Source of the DNA: Stenopsyche tienmushanensis
Lineage: Eukaryota > Arthropoda > Insecta > Trichoptera > Stenopsychidae
Direction of reading: 5' to 3'
Assembly (NCBI GenBank): GCA_008973525.1
Contig: WACJ01000516.1
Coordinates: 1,798,001 to 1,862,000, forward strand
DNA length: 64,000 nucleotides
The position numbers were made by a program, and so were the translations under genes. Below, piece by piece: positions 23,375 through 35,219 of the stretch (position 1 is its first letter; every line of letters starts with the position of its first letter). The notes below the pieces were generated by a model. It ran no database searches. It was not told where the DNA came from and was given only the letters and a program-made list of their open reading frames with translations.

Positions 23375-24124
23375 TTTGCTGAAGGTATGTCAGCAGAAAG
23401 ATTTTCCCCATAAATTCAAAGTTCACGATTGACCAAATATTGGCTGTCCAGTTGATCATCTCTGTATGAATTACATAAAAATACACACTTCAACTTCTGT
23501 ATTTCTTGATTTTTTCATAACTTCGCTCTAAGCTTTCATCTTTCGATATTAAACAATTAGCAAACTTCGTAATATGCAATCCATCACGTACGTGAGCAAA
23601 GCAAATGGACACAATTTTTCACGCAGCAAATAAACATCCGTTTATCTATCTAAGGGTTGAGAATTTTTAATATTTCCGAATGATAGTCTTGATCTTATTT
23701 TTATTTTCTGTATTTGAAAACGTGAATACAGATATGATTTGCAGTAATTATTATAATATCCCTAATATAAAAAAATATTTAACAATTATGATTATATGGC
23801 GATTTTTACTTGATGATGTGTTAATAAGAATGATTTTTGATACAATTTGAATATTGAAATTGGCATCCAAGGTTGTCCATGATCTATATGTGGCGTGGAT
23901 GATAAATGAAGACACATTATGATGAAATTTTCGTGTTTCCTCCCGTAGTAGATCTGATGAGCGTCGGAGTTTTTGTTTTCGCTCTCGCGTTGTTTTAGGC
24001 GGGGAGTCTCTTCGATTTCCAAACTTCCGAAAGCCAAAACATCTTTTAGAAGCCATTTTTTCATTTACATAATTCGTTGTCGAATGAGTATAAGTCACCG
24101 AGTGATGGTTTGAATTATTCGCAT

Positions 24125-24265
24125 AGCGTCGCATGGCGGTTAGTCGGGTAAGCGCCGGCGCCTAAAAGCCTACCAGCGGCTTGTGAGTTGTTCAGTAGCG
24201 GCGGCTTGGCTCGCGCGCCGGCCGTGTCGCCCGCCGCTCACCGCTTAACACTTTTGCCTCGGTGT
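24125..24265. promoter_or_regulatory. Short GC- and CpG-rich island, possible promoter
   Basis: From about 24130 to 24255 the sequence is dominated by G, C and CpG (for example GCGCCGGCGCC and GCGCGCCGGCC), in sharp contrast to the flanks. On the plus strand ATGGCGGTTAGTCGG at 24132 is followed directly by GTAAGC, a good splice-donor word. On the minus strand a 127-codon open frame leads away from the island (23751-24134). In AT-rich insect genomes such islands often mark promoters or first exons. Which strand, if any, is transcribed cannot be told from sequence alone. Confidence 0.4.
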
Positions 24266-25040
24266 GTATTTTCACGTGTATGACAAAATACCCTCCGACG
24301 AACCCCATTGCACTCGATCATATCTGGCTTATTTATGTCTCATCCGAGCCTCACTTACTAAATCATCCCTTATTTCGAAACGACAGCCAAATAATAGACA
24401 ATTGACGATCAACAAATCATCCCCGTATCAATCTATTTTGTTTTAAAGTACTTTTGTAGGGTAGACACTAAACTTTTTTTACCACCCTGACAAACTAATT
24501 TAAATGGGATAAATTGCTTTTTAAAACTTTTTATACGACTATTTTAAACTAAGCTTAGTCATCTCGATATAAAAAGTGAGAAAGTGAAAGTGTTCTTTGG
24601 GTTTCTTTCAAAAATACTTTCGATCAACATATTTTTTAAATTTAATTTCTTTCACAATCACAATCAAGAAATAATATTTTAAAGCCAAATATGCTTTATC
24701 ATTGATATTATATCCAAATAATTTTCTAATATAAACTCCATCAAATCTGTTAATAAAATATTAGTCCATATTTATACACACAATTTAACATAATGCTTAA
24801 ATTTATAATTTTGTTAATGATCGCCTGATTCCGATAGAATATTAATATTTTGAAATTGTTATTTTGCTGCTCTTCTAAGATATTTCTCCCAAAGGCTTTC
24901 TACTCAGGAAGGCTTTATGGCATATAAACAGATCTTACGCGTCTCTGAGTTATAAGCATTATTTGTATCTATATTGACATCATTACTTAGTACTTATAAT
25001 TATTCACACATAAGAATTATTCATTCATGTGCGCTTTAAA

Positions 25041-25800
25041 TCATATTGATCGCAAATGATCAAATATTTCCAGTCGTAAAAAAATGTTTATTTCAAGCTT
25101 GCGAATCTCGCACGAAAAAAATTGTTTTATTGGCCGATATCCTCGTGCGGAATGGCAAAAGTTGAATCGAAAAAGACAGTCGTCCACAATTCTCCGCGAA
25201 ATATTTCTACTATTGCGACTCTCGCGCAAATTGACGCCATCCGAAGAATGAAAAAACGGCGTTGAAAATGCCGTATTTAATTTTGAAACCCAAACACGTC
25301 CCGCGTGATGGAGGATACGAAAAGAAAGTGTTTTTGGAATTCCACCCACCCTCACCTTATGTGTGGATATTTATCCAAATATCGCTGCAATAACTCGCCG
25401 AAAGCTGCGAAACTAGTGCGCCGGAAAAAACGTGAAAAATAATAAAACAGAATCTAAATGGAAATTCACGATGCGAATTTACATCCGTTTTATAGGGTGT
25501 GATGAAAGAAAAAAAACGATATGTAACGTTGTAATGAATTCCGGCTCGGCTATGATCATCAATTTTGGCTCAACGATTTTGGCTTTCGAACGTTGGCGCT
25601 TAAGCGATTCTCTGATCGCGTAAAAATTGCCATACATTTTAAAATTGAAAAACTTTCAAACGTGTTTCGGGCAGTAATTTCGAATGTCTCATTAAATTCG
25701 CCAGCTATGATCCTCGAAATGCGATCGAGTGTGTCGATGCTTTTAGTAGACGTCTTTGTTTCTCGGTCGAGTCTAGAGTACGGCTTTGTGTGCTTGTGAT
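25041..25800. promoter_or_regulatory. GC-enriched non-repetitive island
   Basis: This block of about 750 bp is clearly less AT-rich than its surroundings, with many CpG and CGA words. It contains open frames on both strands (25041-25355 minus; 25432-25623 and 25593-25799 plus), none of which I recognise. It could hold non-coding first exons or an enhancer. Just past it, arms TATGGTGTT (25814-25822) and AACACCATA (25837-25845) form a 9-bp inverted repeat. Confidence 0.3.
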
Positions 25801-25845
25801 AATAAAGACCTTTTATGGTGTTGTGCCGTTAAATAAAACACCATA

Positions 25846-27180
25846 GCTTTTAGTGTTGGTGTGCATCGACGATAAAATTGTTAACGATAAGAGAGTGAAC
25901 ATAAACATTAGTATAAATGCGACACAAAAGTGTTGTGGATTTAATATAAGTACAACAATGTTCAATTGTAAGTAAACGTGCGGAAATCCTATGAATTTAA
26001 CCCAAATATGCCCGCGGAACTAAATTATCCAATAACTTACGACAATCACTGGAAGATGCTGTTATTTCATAAATGGGTCAATTTAAAGCAAGATTTTTTC
26101 CAAATGAAATATGTTAACGATATGAAAATTTTATCATCCGCTTTTCACAAAAGCCCGCCCTTAAATATTCATAATTTTTATATTATAATTTCAGAATTTG
26201 CACTCCCACCAAGCATCCTGTTAAAAAAGTCGGTTTAAAGTTCACTTCTGTATTTTAAATATTTGGCTCGATTTAATGCGAATTTTCGCATACAATCATC
26301 CGATTATATTATACATTTTTGTTCTTGTTAATTAACAAGGACGTTAAATGCAGACCTGTATTGTTAATTGAAGATTATGACGTGCCTAAATACGCTCAAA
26401 TTATTTCACAGCAAATATATAGTTAACACTGATGCGTCCTATATGTAGTCGCTCGGGCATATTTCGGTTAATGAAGTGAACTTTTTAGTGATATTTAACG
26501 AGTATATATACAAAAAATGTGCTGCTTGTATCCCAAAATTAATTAATAAATGTAAATACATAAATTAGACCAAAGACTTTTGAGGCGAGCTTAATTGAAA
26601 TTGATAATTGATCGTTCGCCCTTTTCACAGGACGACGTTTTAATTAAACTTCATTCGGTCTAAGATAAACATATTTATACTATGTAAACCGCCTACTATA
26701 AAAGTATTTTTTTATTTTTGGCTAGTTTGATTTGTTGGGCAATAAAGGCAATAAAGCTACGCAAAATCGACGATATTCTCTTCGATTCATTCCGTTATTG
26801 CGAACAAGGTGTTATATAAATCAATTCTGACTTCCCCACTGCAGCGAATATTTAATATTTTCATAAGAACCTAATGAATAATTTATTCTTCGTTAAGATC
26901 TGAACAAATAGGATTTGACGATGGTCCATAATTAAGGTCAAGGCTGCTTAAAAATAAAAGCAAGCAGTATAAGAAGGCAGATACGAGACGACAATCTCTT
27001 TTTTGTTGGCTCATATCCGTGCGCATGGATCGCTTTCACAGCTATAAAAGAATGTATTCAGCAAAATGAAGAGTTACATAATTTTACATGTACATTCCCA
27101 ACACTCCGCGGCTTAACCTTCCCGAATCACAGTCGAAAGAATCAAAATTTAATAATAACATTTCTTCTAATTATCCCTAT
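25846..27180. other. Intronic AT-rich stretch
   Basis: No gene is seen. The 86-codon frame at 25978 has no recognisable motif. Confidence 0.35.
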
Positions 27181-27560
27181 TGACGCAGTGCTCCCGATGA
27201 AGGATGATTCAATTAGCGGGGCCATATTCGGCGGAGAAGCGGATTCATTAATCTCGATATCCGGGAATTGGCGGATTCGTATCATGATTATTAAGCGCGA
27301 GGGTCATGTCTAATAAAGGGCGGAATAAATATTTCGAATTCGAGAAATGTGATATAAAAGTTGCTCCGTGGCTCCGGCGCCTGAGGCGTAAAGCTCCGAG
27401 CTTTTTCACTGTTCGTGATGTGTCAACGCGCTTAATGAGCTTTCGTTTAGATTTTACACGTGTTTTATTTTAAATTAATGCTTAAATGCCAACGTGCCGA
27501 AAGCACAAAACGATGCGCCATCACGCGTATCTTCCATGTGTAGTGTCTTTGGTGTTACAA
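27180..27560 (+). promoter_or_regulatory. GC-enriched island with TATA-like box, possible promoter or enhancer
   Basis: The block from about 27185 to 27350 is compositionally distinct and contains no repeat. It is followed by TATAAAAG at 27353-27360 and, 15-70 bases later, by a GC-rich patch (GGCTCCGGCGCCTGAGGCG) and CTTTTTCACTGTTC. This order (distal block, TATA word, GC-rich start region) is what a polymerase II promoter could look like. No open reading frame follows, so any transcript would start with a non-coding exon. Confidence 0.3.
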
Positions 27561-28127
27561 TACAATATTTGGCGCCATTAGTGTTAGCATGATAGGTAGA
27601 ATGAAATTTAATTATCTCATGTATGCATTAATAATTACTGCAATTCTATAATAACATAGTTTCTAATATGAACAGGAATAAAAAATATTTCTAATGTCTT
27701 TTTGCCAAATTACGAATTAATAATTACATCTTATATAAAAGATTTATTAATTTAATTGAAAAAATTATCGAATTTATTAAATTAATATTACTATTAAAAA
27801 TATGTAAATAGCATGTTCAATTTATTATACACAGGTAACAGATAAGGGTTGACTTCATATCCCGACCAAAGGAATGTAGCTATACTTATTTGCTGGTTCA
27901 GAGCTTTTGTAATCCAAATTCCATGTCTTTTCATTCTTCCAAGACTTAAATATCGCGGTAGAATAGATTTCAACTATTTTCTATCGCAATCGAAATTATT
28001 TTCCACAAATATTGACATCGATAGAGGTTGGATGAAACGGCACAATTTTTCATTTGCTATTGAACAATATTATATCTTGGTAATAATTTCCAAATTGAAA
28101 GTTACACAAAAAAGACCTTGAACAAGA

Positions 28128-28315
28128 AGACATTTAGATTTTGTTATTTAAGCTGGCTTAATCAAGGTTTATCTTGATTTCTAAAATCTGTAAAATATAA
28201 TAAACTGAGATGATTAATAAAGTCGTTCAGGTCCACTCAGGAATAACTGAGCTTGCAATAATAATTATAATATAGTTTAAAAACAATGATTATTATACTT
28301 AAGCATCTTATAAAT
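28128..28315 (+). mobile_element. SINE fragment (body only)
   Basis: The stretch contains AAGGTTTATCTTGATTTC, then ACTGAGATGATTAATAAAGT, CGTTCAGGTCCACTCA and GCTTGCAATAATAATTATAA. This follows the order of the body of the SINE at 22774-23217. The tRNA-like head is absent and the tail cannot be followed, so it is a truncated old copy. It shares TATAGTTTAAA with the copy at 60718, which helps define the family consensus around the MITE insertion there. Confidence 0.6.
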
Positions 28316-29620
28316 ATAATAAAAGCCTTCATATTAAATACGGCGAATACTGTGTTTCAAATTAAATATATTGTCCTTATTTAGATGGTCAAATAACCAT
28401 TTCCAGATTTACATAGAGCGTCAGAAAGGTTGGTTGGAGTTATTCCACTGATTGTTTTACTATTACACAAAGTTTCAGATAATATTATCATTCATTATAA
28501 ACCGTCTTCAAACTCCTGAAGACGTCCAGGCTTTTCTATGTTCTCGACTTTAACTTAAATTATCTCAACGATCTAGCATCATATATTTAGTACTGCTAAT
28601 GTGTTATTATTCTGATAAAACCCCTAAAGCAAGACATGTCTTTTATGAAGTTTCGTCACTTCCATTAGTGGATTTAAAGAGAATTATTATATTGACGCCT
28701 ACATGACTTAAATTTTACTCACAAATTATGAAAATAACACACTTTTCGAAATAATATACACCCTCGCTCTTTTATGGTAATTGTGTATTATCAATTATGT
28801 TGGTCTATTATTTTTATGGAAAAGTTCACATTGCGTAGTGTTGAGCGGCTAAACACTATTAACAATTGCCTCGTGAATTTTAATTTTTTACATTGAAGGA
28901 GTTTCTTAAAACTTCAAACGAGCAAAAAATCGTGGAACGATTCTATAACTTAGATTAGATTAGTCTATTAAATCCAAAGATTTCCTTTGTGAGGATCCTC
29001 ATTTTCGGGATAATAATGATTCTTGATTCTCTGATTTTTAAAGCATCGATTTTATTTCTTAGCTTAAAAATATTTGTTCCCCTGTAGAGAAAGGTCATTA
29101 AATAGACTAAATATGTCCGTCATATATTCGAGTTTGCTCATCCATTCCTCATCAAAAAAAATTTCTAGTAGGGCCAAGTTGTACTGTGGGACCGCTTTAG
29201 AGTGAATCATGTAGTCAAATATCATCGCTCTTGCAAAATCTTTCGTTTAAGAAGGAAACTGACTGAATTTCTTGAAATTAGATATACTGTTTAAACCCGG
29301 TATCGGACCGCGGAACACTGATATTGATAATGTCTCAATCTTTCCTATTGTTATTGGGCGTGTATGAGCAATATATTTTGTACTTAAAGACAATCCTATG
29401 AAAATTGTGGATCTTATTTGGTATCATTCTAATTGTTAATTAAGCAAAAGTCGACAATCTCCTAGAATTTTCCTAATCAAATTGATTCAAATCTTGCATG
29501 CAATGTTTTCAATTCATCTACTGTGTAAAAAGGACACCGTGTTATACAAAAGTTAAGTTTATATTAGGATTGAGCAAACTAGATTTTTTCAATGTATTCG
29601 TATGGTTGAATCAAACGGAT
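28316..29620. other. Intronic AT-rich stretch
   Basis: No gene or element is recognised. Confidence 0.35.
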
Positions 29621-30130
29621 TTTTCCTCGTCTTTTATGGAATGGGCGCAGTTAAACACTCGACGAGATATCGATGATAAATCGCCGGAATGGGATATCTT
29701 AATTATTTTATCTGCTCCCTGAAGTTATTTGGCAGACAGCTGACAATAGTTTCATGTGTTTATCTATCGTTTTGTTTTACTGCGGTTCGAGGCTTTGTTG
29801 CTTTCATGTTGCGGCAGGGTCTTTGTTTACATAAGCGGCGGGGTCCCATTGCCTGTGTGCGTTTGTACATAAAGAGGCTTTCACGATGTCCTGTTCGCCT
29901 CCTGATGGCCATCGGCATTCACCGCGAATCCCGGACCGTGTACCGCCCCCTATTTCGTATTTTTTTATTTCTTTTTGTGCAGGCAAATGAGGCAATTTCG
30001 GGTGGCGCCGCACCCCGTTTGGCAATGTGTGACCAGAATGTGGTCGTGGACCAGATTATGACGATGGCGTACTTGCTACGCATGACAACCGCATCACATT
30101 GTTCATCGAAATACCTCCATTTTTGGTATT
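29620..30130 (+). promoter_or_regulatory. GC-enriched island with the longest open frame of the window
   Basis: Roughly 29770-30100 is the longest GC-enriched island in the window. A plus-strand frame is open for 147 codons (29689-30132), but I recognise no domain in its peptide. A near-ideal splice acceptor, a T-rich tract ending GTGCAG at 29982, lies inside. After it the frame continues as ANEAISGGAAPRLAMCDQN for about 50 codons to a stop; no convincing donor follows. The block also contains TGTTTAC (a forkhead-type word) near 29824. It could be a last coding exon, an alternative exon or a conserved intronic enhancer; I cannot choose. Confidence 0.3.
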
Positions 30131-30132
30131 GA

Positions 30133-31263
30133 AATCGCTATTCGAATCGCAGATATTATCTTACGCTGAAACGTATGCGATGAAGCTGGAAACCAGCCAA
30201 AATATCGGCAATGACTTTAAAACATTTTTCTCGTACGTTGCATACAATGACTTCTCCATGATTTTCGTTCAAATCAAACCGATTTCTATTTGGAAAATAA
30301 AATTGAATAACCTACCAAAAAACCACGACGAAATAGCTGTGTATATTTTATGTGCGTGTAAATAATAAAAAATGATCTTTTGTTACACAGCAAGATGCTG
30401 TAATTAGGTCACAATAAATGGCTGCGAATACTGGATACCCTTTTAGAAACGATGCTCGGATCTTTTATTACCATTTCAGTCTTAGATAGAGAGGATTATA
30501 ATAATAACACCGAACAACAGCTCGCCGTTTTATATAAATTCATTTGACCAATATTTATCACCCCCGAAGACGCAAATATTTGTTTATTTTCCCCCAAAAG
30601 ACGTCTTAAACGAACGAAAGCAACATTGTTGAAAGCTGTTTTAGGAGCTCATTATGCATGACTTTCAGCTTGGCAATATTTCATGAATTAGTTCTTGCAA
30701 CATATGTTAACACTGGATGATCGTAAATTTATATATAAAGGTCATGAAAGCTCAAGAGTTTGAATTTGGATTTGCATATTATAATATGGAATTATAGAGT
30801 TTTTTCTGGTTTAATTTAAACTTATAAGAATTCTAATCTATAAAAATCGGAATCACATAACTGCATCTAAAATAGTTGATGAAACATTTATAGAATTTTA
30901 AACATCTTAATTTGGTCAATGTGGTTATTAAACATTATTTTTTTAAATACCATCAAGTAAAGAAAATTATGAAAAGATATATATTGTATGAATTGAATTG
31001 AATATTGTACGATATGAATATATTGTATTTAGATCATTCGAGTAAACAAGTTTAACTGTTGTAAAGTTGCGTGAATCCTCGGCCAGCATAGCAAACACTA
31101 ATGTATCACGTCGAAACCTACGCGTTATTATATCAGGGAATCCCCTTAATATACTATAGCTCTGGATAGGTGCAGTCTATGAGCAGGACGACATTATGTC
31201 TCAAATTCTATTGCTAGACGTGATGTGATTATCATGGCCGCTAAAAACTGTTTGCCTAATTTG
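30133..31263. other. Intronic AT-rich stretch
   Basis: No gene is seen. The 88-codon frame at 30099-30365 has no known motif. Confidence 0.35.
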
Positions 31264-31332
31264 ATCTAATTTTTTGTCCGTTATATCCGAAGTCTATTTA
31301 ATAGAGATCCGTTATATCGAAGTTTTACTGTA
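31264..31332 (+). mobile_element. pogo/Tigger-type terminal sequence
   Basis: The end reads GTTATATCGAAGTTTTACTG followed by TA at 31331. On the minus strand this is CAGTAAAACTTCGATATAAC, the typical terminal repeat of pogo/Tigger elements, which insert at TA. A related inner repeat, CCGTTATATCCGAAG, lies 30-50 bases inward. The opposite end was not found. The body to the left (31080-31260) has no recognisable transposase, so this is a truncated element end. Confidence 0.65.
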
Positions 31333-34238
31333 ATACAATATTCAGGGTGCGAGACAAAATTCCAAGTACCATTATAAAGCATAGACTTCCAGCTGCGTTC
31401 ATTACTTTTGTTGTGGTTATATGTATCATATACGATCTGGATTAGTTTAAACCACCCTTTATGAGTAGACTTATTCTTGTGGAATACTACTGAATCTATT
31501 CAGTAGATTGCAATTAATCACAGTAATGATAGTTTGAGTGCTTTCGGTAAGGTTCGAACTTAAGTACATCCGTAATATCCCGTAATAAGTCCGATGGAAT
31601 TTTATCGAAATGAAGTTCGTTTCTTATTCGCGTCGATGGGTCATCCCATTAAGTTTTGGGTTCAAAGCTAATACATCTTAGCTGCTTTTTATTTCTACTC
31701 TAATTTATTACTGTGAGAAATCGGTCAATTTTTTTAGGAAATCTGTTTGATTGAAACCTTTTTATGATGTATATGTTATATGGATGTAAAAGCTTTATTT
31801 TTATGATATATTTTGAAAGCTCAGATGAGGAATATAAATATATTTTCCCACGTTGTTGAAGCATCTTTTATATTATGGCGATATTCTGTCAATCTACATA
31901 AAGAATCTCTTACAATTTTCGACGATGAAGGGTCTGCAATGCCTTTTAATATTAATGTAACGACGTTTTTTTGGCTTATAAATAAGTCGTGAAAACGCCC
32001 TCTATTTTAAATATACTCAATGGTAATAAAATATGAGTAATATATTTTTTGGATCTTTTACATAATGAATTAAGTCATAAACTTATAATGCATTGGAAAA
32101 ATATATTGAAATAATATATATTGTAGAAAATGTAATATTAGTAAAGAATAAACAGTATTGTAAATAATTTAATACCATTCATACTAAAATATTAAAAACC
32201 ACCATCTTGAAATTCTCATATTCGAAAATCGGAAAATGAAAAGTAGTTATAATTATTTTGCCTAATTTTATGTGCTTATAAATTATTCCTTAATATATAG
32301 AAATCTGAATATCTTCTTGGTACTTTTGTATCCCAAAACTAACAGTATTGACCCAGAATAAAATGTTCAGGTCAAGTTCATCCTCATTATTTACTTTAGG
32401 GGCTGAATTGCATTCAAACGTTAATTTACTTCGTTCGGCGGCACAGAAATATAATTACGTCAGATCGTTTTACGATCCGAAAAATGATATATTCTGAGGT
32501 CCTGTAATAGTCTGAGGTCATCGATTGTAAATTCTGTGCTACGGGGGTGGTGAATCCCGAGGGTATCTATATTTTTATATGAGCGCCTGTTATTGTAAGG
32601 ACAATTCGTCCTCACATGGGCTTCGAATATTTTTGGGTCGAATATAAAATTTCAAACAATAAAATTCTCGTATGAATAAATCACATAGAACAATACACAC
32701 TCAACCTTATTTTAATATTGTATTTCAATATTCGCTGCAATTTTTTTTATCCAAATAGACCCAAAGATATATTAATGTGAGGGCTTCATAAATCACACAT
32801 TCTTCTTTCATGCCGCACGTTTTCCTCCACAAAGCATTTTTTTGCTCATCCACCTTTCATATTTATGACCCGAAGTTTTAATCTCATTCCGATATGTCTC
32901 CATAGATTTATAAACCATCCAATATATACGGACTTAATATAAAATGCTCAACCTCCCGAATCATCTCCAAAGACAGTTTGAAGTGTCGTTAATATTAGTA
33001 GGATGAAGCAAATTTGATCAATGTTGCAAATTTTAATATATTTAATATCTATCCCCCATTCTAAAAGCAATGATTGTTTCATATAAAAATATGTACATAA
33101 AAAGATGGGAAAGTTATGATGGAGATTAATGAGTTTTTGATGTAATATATTCTCTTCTGTTACATATTTACATAATATCATTTGACATGGAGATTTTTGC
33201 AAAAGAAAAAATTCTCGTTATGAATGTAAATATTCAGAGTGAAACACAATAAAACATTTTAATACCTCTTCTCTGACAGGACGTAAAAAATACATCCATT
33301 TATATATTATTATCGTTAGGTTTTATTGCTTTCCTTGATGTGCTGATGCAAAAACGTTGTTCTTTGTATATGCTGCCATAAAAATTAAATTTTAAAAATG
33401 CCCTTCATGCTAATTCTTTATTTTCGGGAAGCTCAATTTTTTCAGATGAAAAATATGCAAAACGACTGTAGTAAAAAAATATCGTAATAGGTTTTAGAAA
33501 TGTCATAAAGCATAAGGGCTTACAAACCGAGCAAAATTATTGGGCAGACTCGTCGTAAATATTCAGAAGAATCATATCCTTCGTGAGTGGTAATAAATTA
33601 TCCGAAAAGGAAATGTCCGATTCTGGAGAGTTTTTATTCTTTTTAAATCCTATAAAACGCTATGGAAAATAAAGTGTTTGAATATTAGATTGTATTTGCT
33701 TACACAAAAGCTTCACATTGAAAGCTTTCTTTAATTGATGAAAGATTTTTTCAATTGCAAATAATTGTATAAAAATAAATTCAATGTGATGCTTATTTAA
33801 TCAGAATATTTTTATGAGATCAATATAAGATTGTGATTTAAATTTCTTAGATTATATTCTAGATGGTTTTACTCTTAATTTTTTAAACTCTGAATATGTT
33901 TTCTTTTGTATTATCTATCATCTGTGAGTCCATGGGAACATACAGAGAATAGTAAATCAATGTTGAAATAGGACGCGATAGAGCAAAAAAATCATCTCAT
34001 TCTGTAACTACAAATATTGTATAGCATTTAGGACTAATTTTACAAATCGGATAGTTTATGGAACACATTTTATAAATATTAAATAATAATATTTATTGGA
34101 ATGCATACCATAATTTTATGTGAACTTTGAACATTATGTTAATATATTGATTGTATTGAAGGTTGTCGTTTGTGGCTCAATCATTTAAAATCATTGTCAA
34201 AATTTTGGCAGCCGCAACGATATTTTATTATTATACTA
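31333..34238. other. Intronic AT-rich stretch
   Basis: No exon is recognised. A slightly GC-richer patch around 32400-32640 and a mariner-end-like phrase at 31637 (GGGTCATCCCATTAAGTTTT) without a partner are the only points noted. Confidence 0.35.
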
Positions 34239-34476
34239 TTAACCGCTTCATGCTCGGGTTTTTTTGACAAAAATGTAATTAAAAACATCAGGTTATTTTA
34301 TTCTTTATTTAATAAGTATACATATTTTTAAAATTTCTCAGTTCAAAAAAAACTGGCAAACGTCACTTTATGTTTTTCGTATGTAATGCGAAACAAGCGA
34401 GCAGCGCTCGGGTTGGTGCGATACGGCACATGCGCTGCGCGCGAGCACCGTTCGTTCTAAAGCATGAAGTGGTTAA
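34239..34476. mobile_element. piggyBac-like MITE flanked by TTAA
   Basis: A 230-bp element (34243-34472) lies between two TTAA copies at 34239-34242 and 34473-34476. The left end CCGCTTCATGCTCGG is mirrored by the right end AGCATGAAGTGG (12 bases, one mismatch). TTAA target duplication with short inverted repeats is the signature of piggyBac elements. The right half is markedly GC-rich (GCGCTGCGCGCGAGC region), the left half AT-rich. It has no transposase frame. Confidence 0.78.
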
Positions 34477-35219
34477 ACAGATATTGACGTCATTTTGGTT
34501 AACATTCTGCGGACGATATTTCTGGTATTTTCGATATATGGTTACATAATACGCACGCAACCCTCCCACCGTAAAAACCCTCAGTTCATTTGATATGGAT
34601 TACTTGGTATTTGAAGAGCATTTAGCTTATCTAAGCCTTAGAGACTCATTTGTCAGACAAATCTCTGGGAATTATTTCACCCCGGATGAAGTTGGTCCTT
34701 TCACTCTTCCGTCCTTTGTTCTTGTTAACAGTTTTTCCCCATGTCGCTACTAAAATCCTCCAAATTTTTTTTGAAAATTTTTGACGGTAGTTTTTATGCC
34801 ATCATACTATTAAGTGCCGCGATTCTCGAGAGGAAGTTTATACAAATAGAATTCATATATGAAAAGAATCGGCTTAATTACATTTTTCCCCTCTTTTGCA
34901 TACAATTCGATGTAATTATTTTTTCATGATGGTTGGTAACGTTTCAAATTACCAAGCATAAATTCGTGGTAATATCAAGATTTTTTTCCTTTTCGGAATT
35001 TCACAGAGTAAACTTAAACAATTAAATCTGTGTTACGTTAAAAATACCCGCAAAGTGGAAGTAATTAGAGGCGATTTTTCAGTCAAATGCATTCACAAAT
35101 ACTTCGAAATTAATGCTGGTCGTACAAATGGCTTTCGAGGATAATTTATTGCGACAGAACTAATTGCAAATTATGCTGTATATCTCGCATATAAACGAGT
35201 TCCATGTGTGTTTTATAAA

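Larger units (their letters stand above)
21290..23560 (-). pseudogene. Tigger/pogo transposase pseudogene, split by two mariner insertions
   Basis: Three blocks on the minus strand belong together. Block 1 (about 23375-23560) contains TGQPI and a broken GENLSADIPSAN, the pogo/Tigger region before the catalytic core. Block 2 (22205-22388) contains LFVEKEGFDEEFIYNTDETGF, whose YN-DETG carries the first catalytic aspartate. Block 3 (21290-21530) contains WLNCDANDPGFQILND in one frame, then ICEGEHIGPTHSETFQC and IAMKWLENQ in another. These match the acidic C-terminal tail of Tigger transposases. The central DDE core with the second and third acidic residues is missing. Frames shift between and within blocks and there are stops, so the copy is dead. 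A mariner on the plus strand sits exactly between blocks 1 and 2, and a minus-strand mariner fragment lies between blocks 2 and 3. Tigger elements transpose by cut-and-paste into TA sites. Confidence 0.78.

Noticed and set aside
23751..24134. 127-codon minus-strand frame as a gene
   Set aside because: It starts at the edge of the CpG-rich island and has a basic N-terminal half, but its second half dissolves into AT-rich low-complexity codons and an overlapping frame is equally open; only the island is kept.
31637..31660. GGGTCATCCCATTAAGTTTT as a mariner terminus
   Set aside because: No TA-flanked partner in inverted orientation was found.
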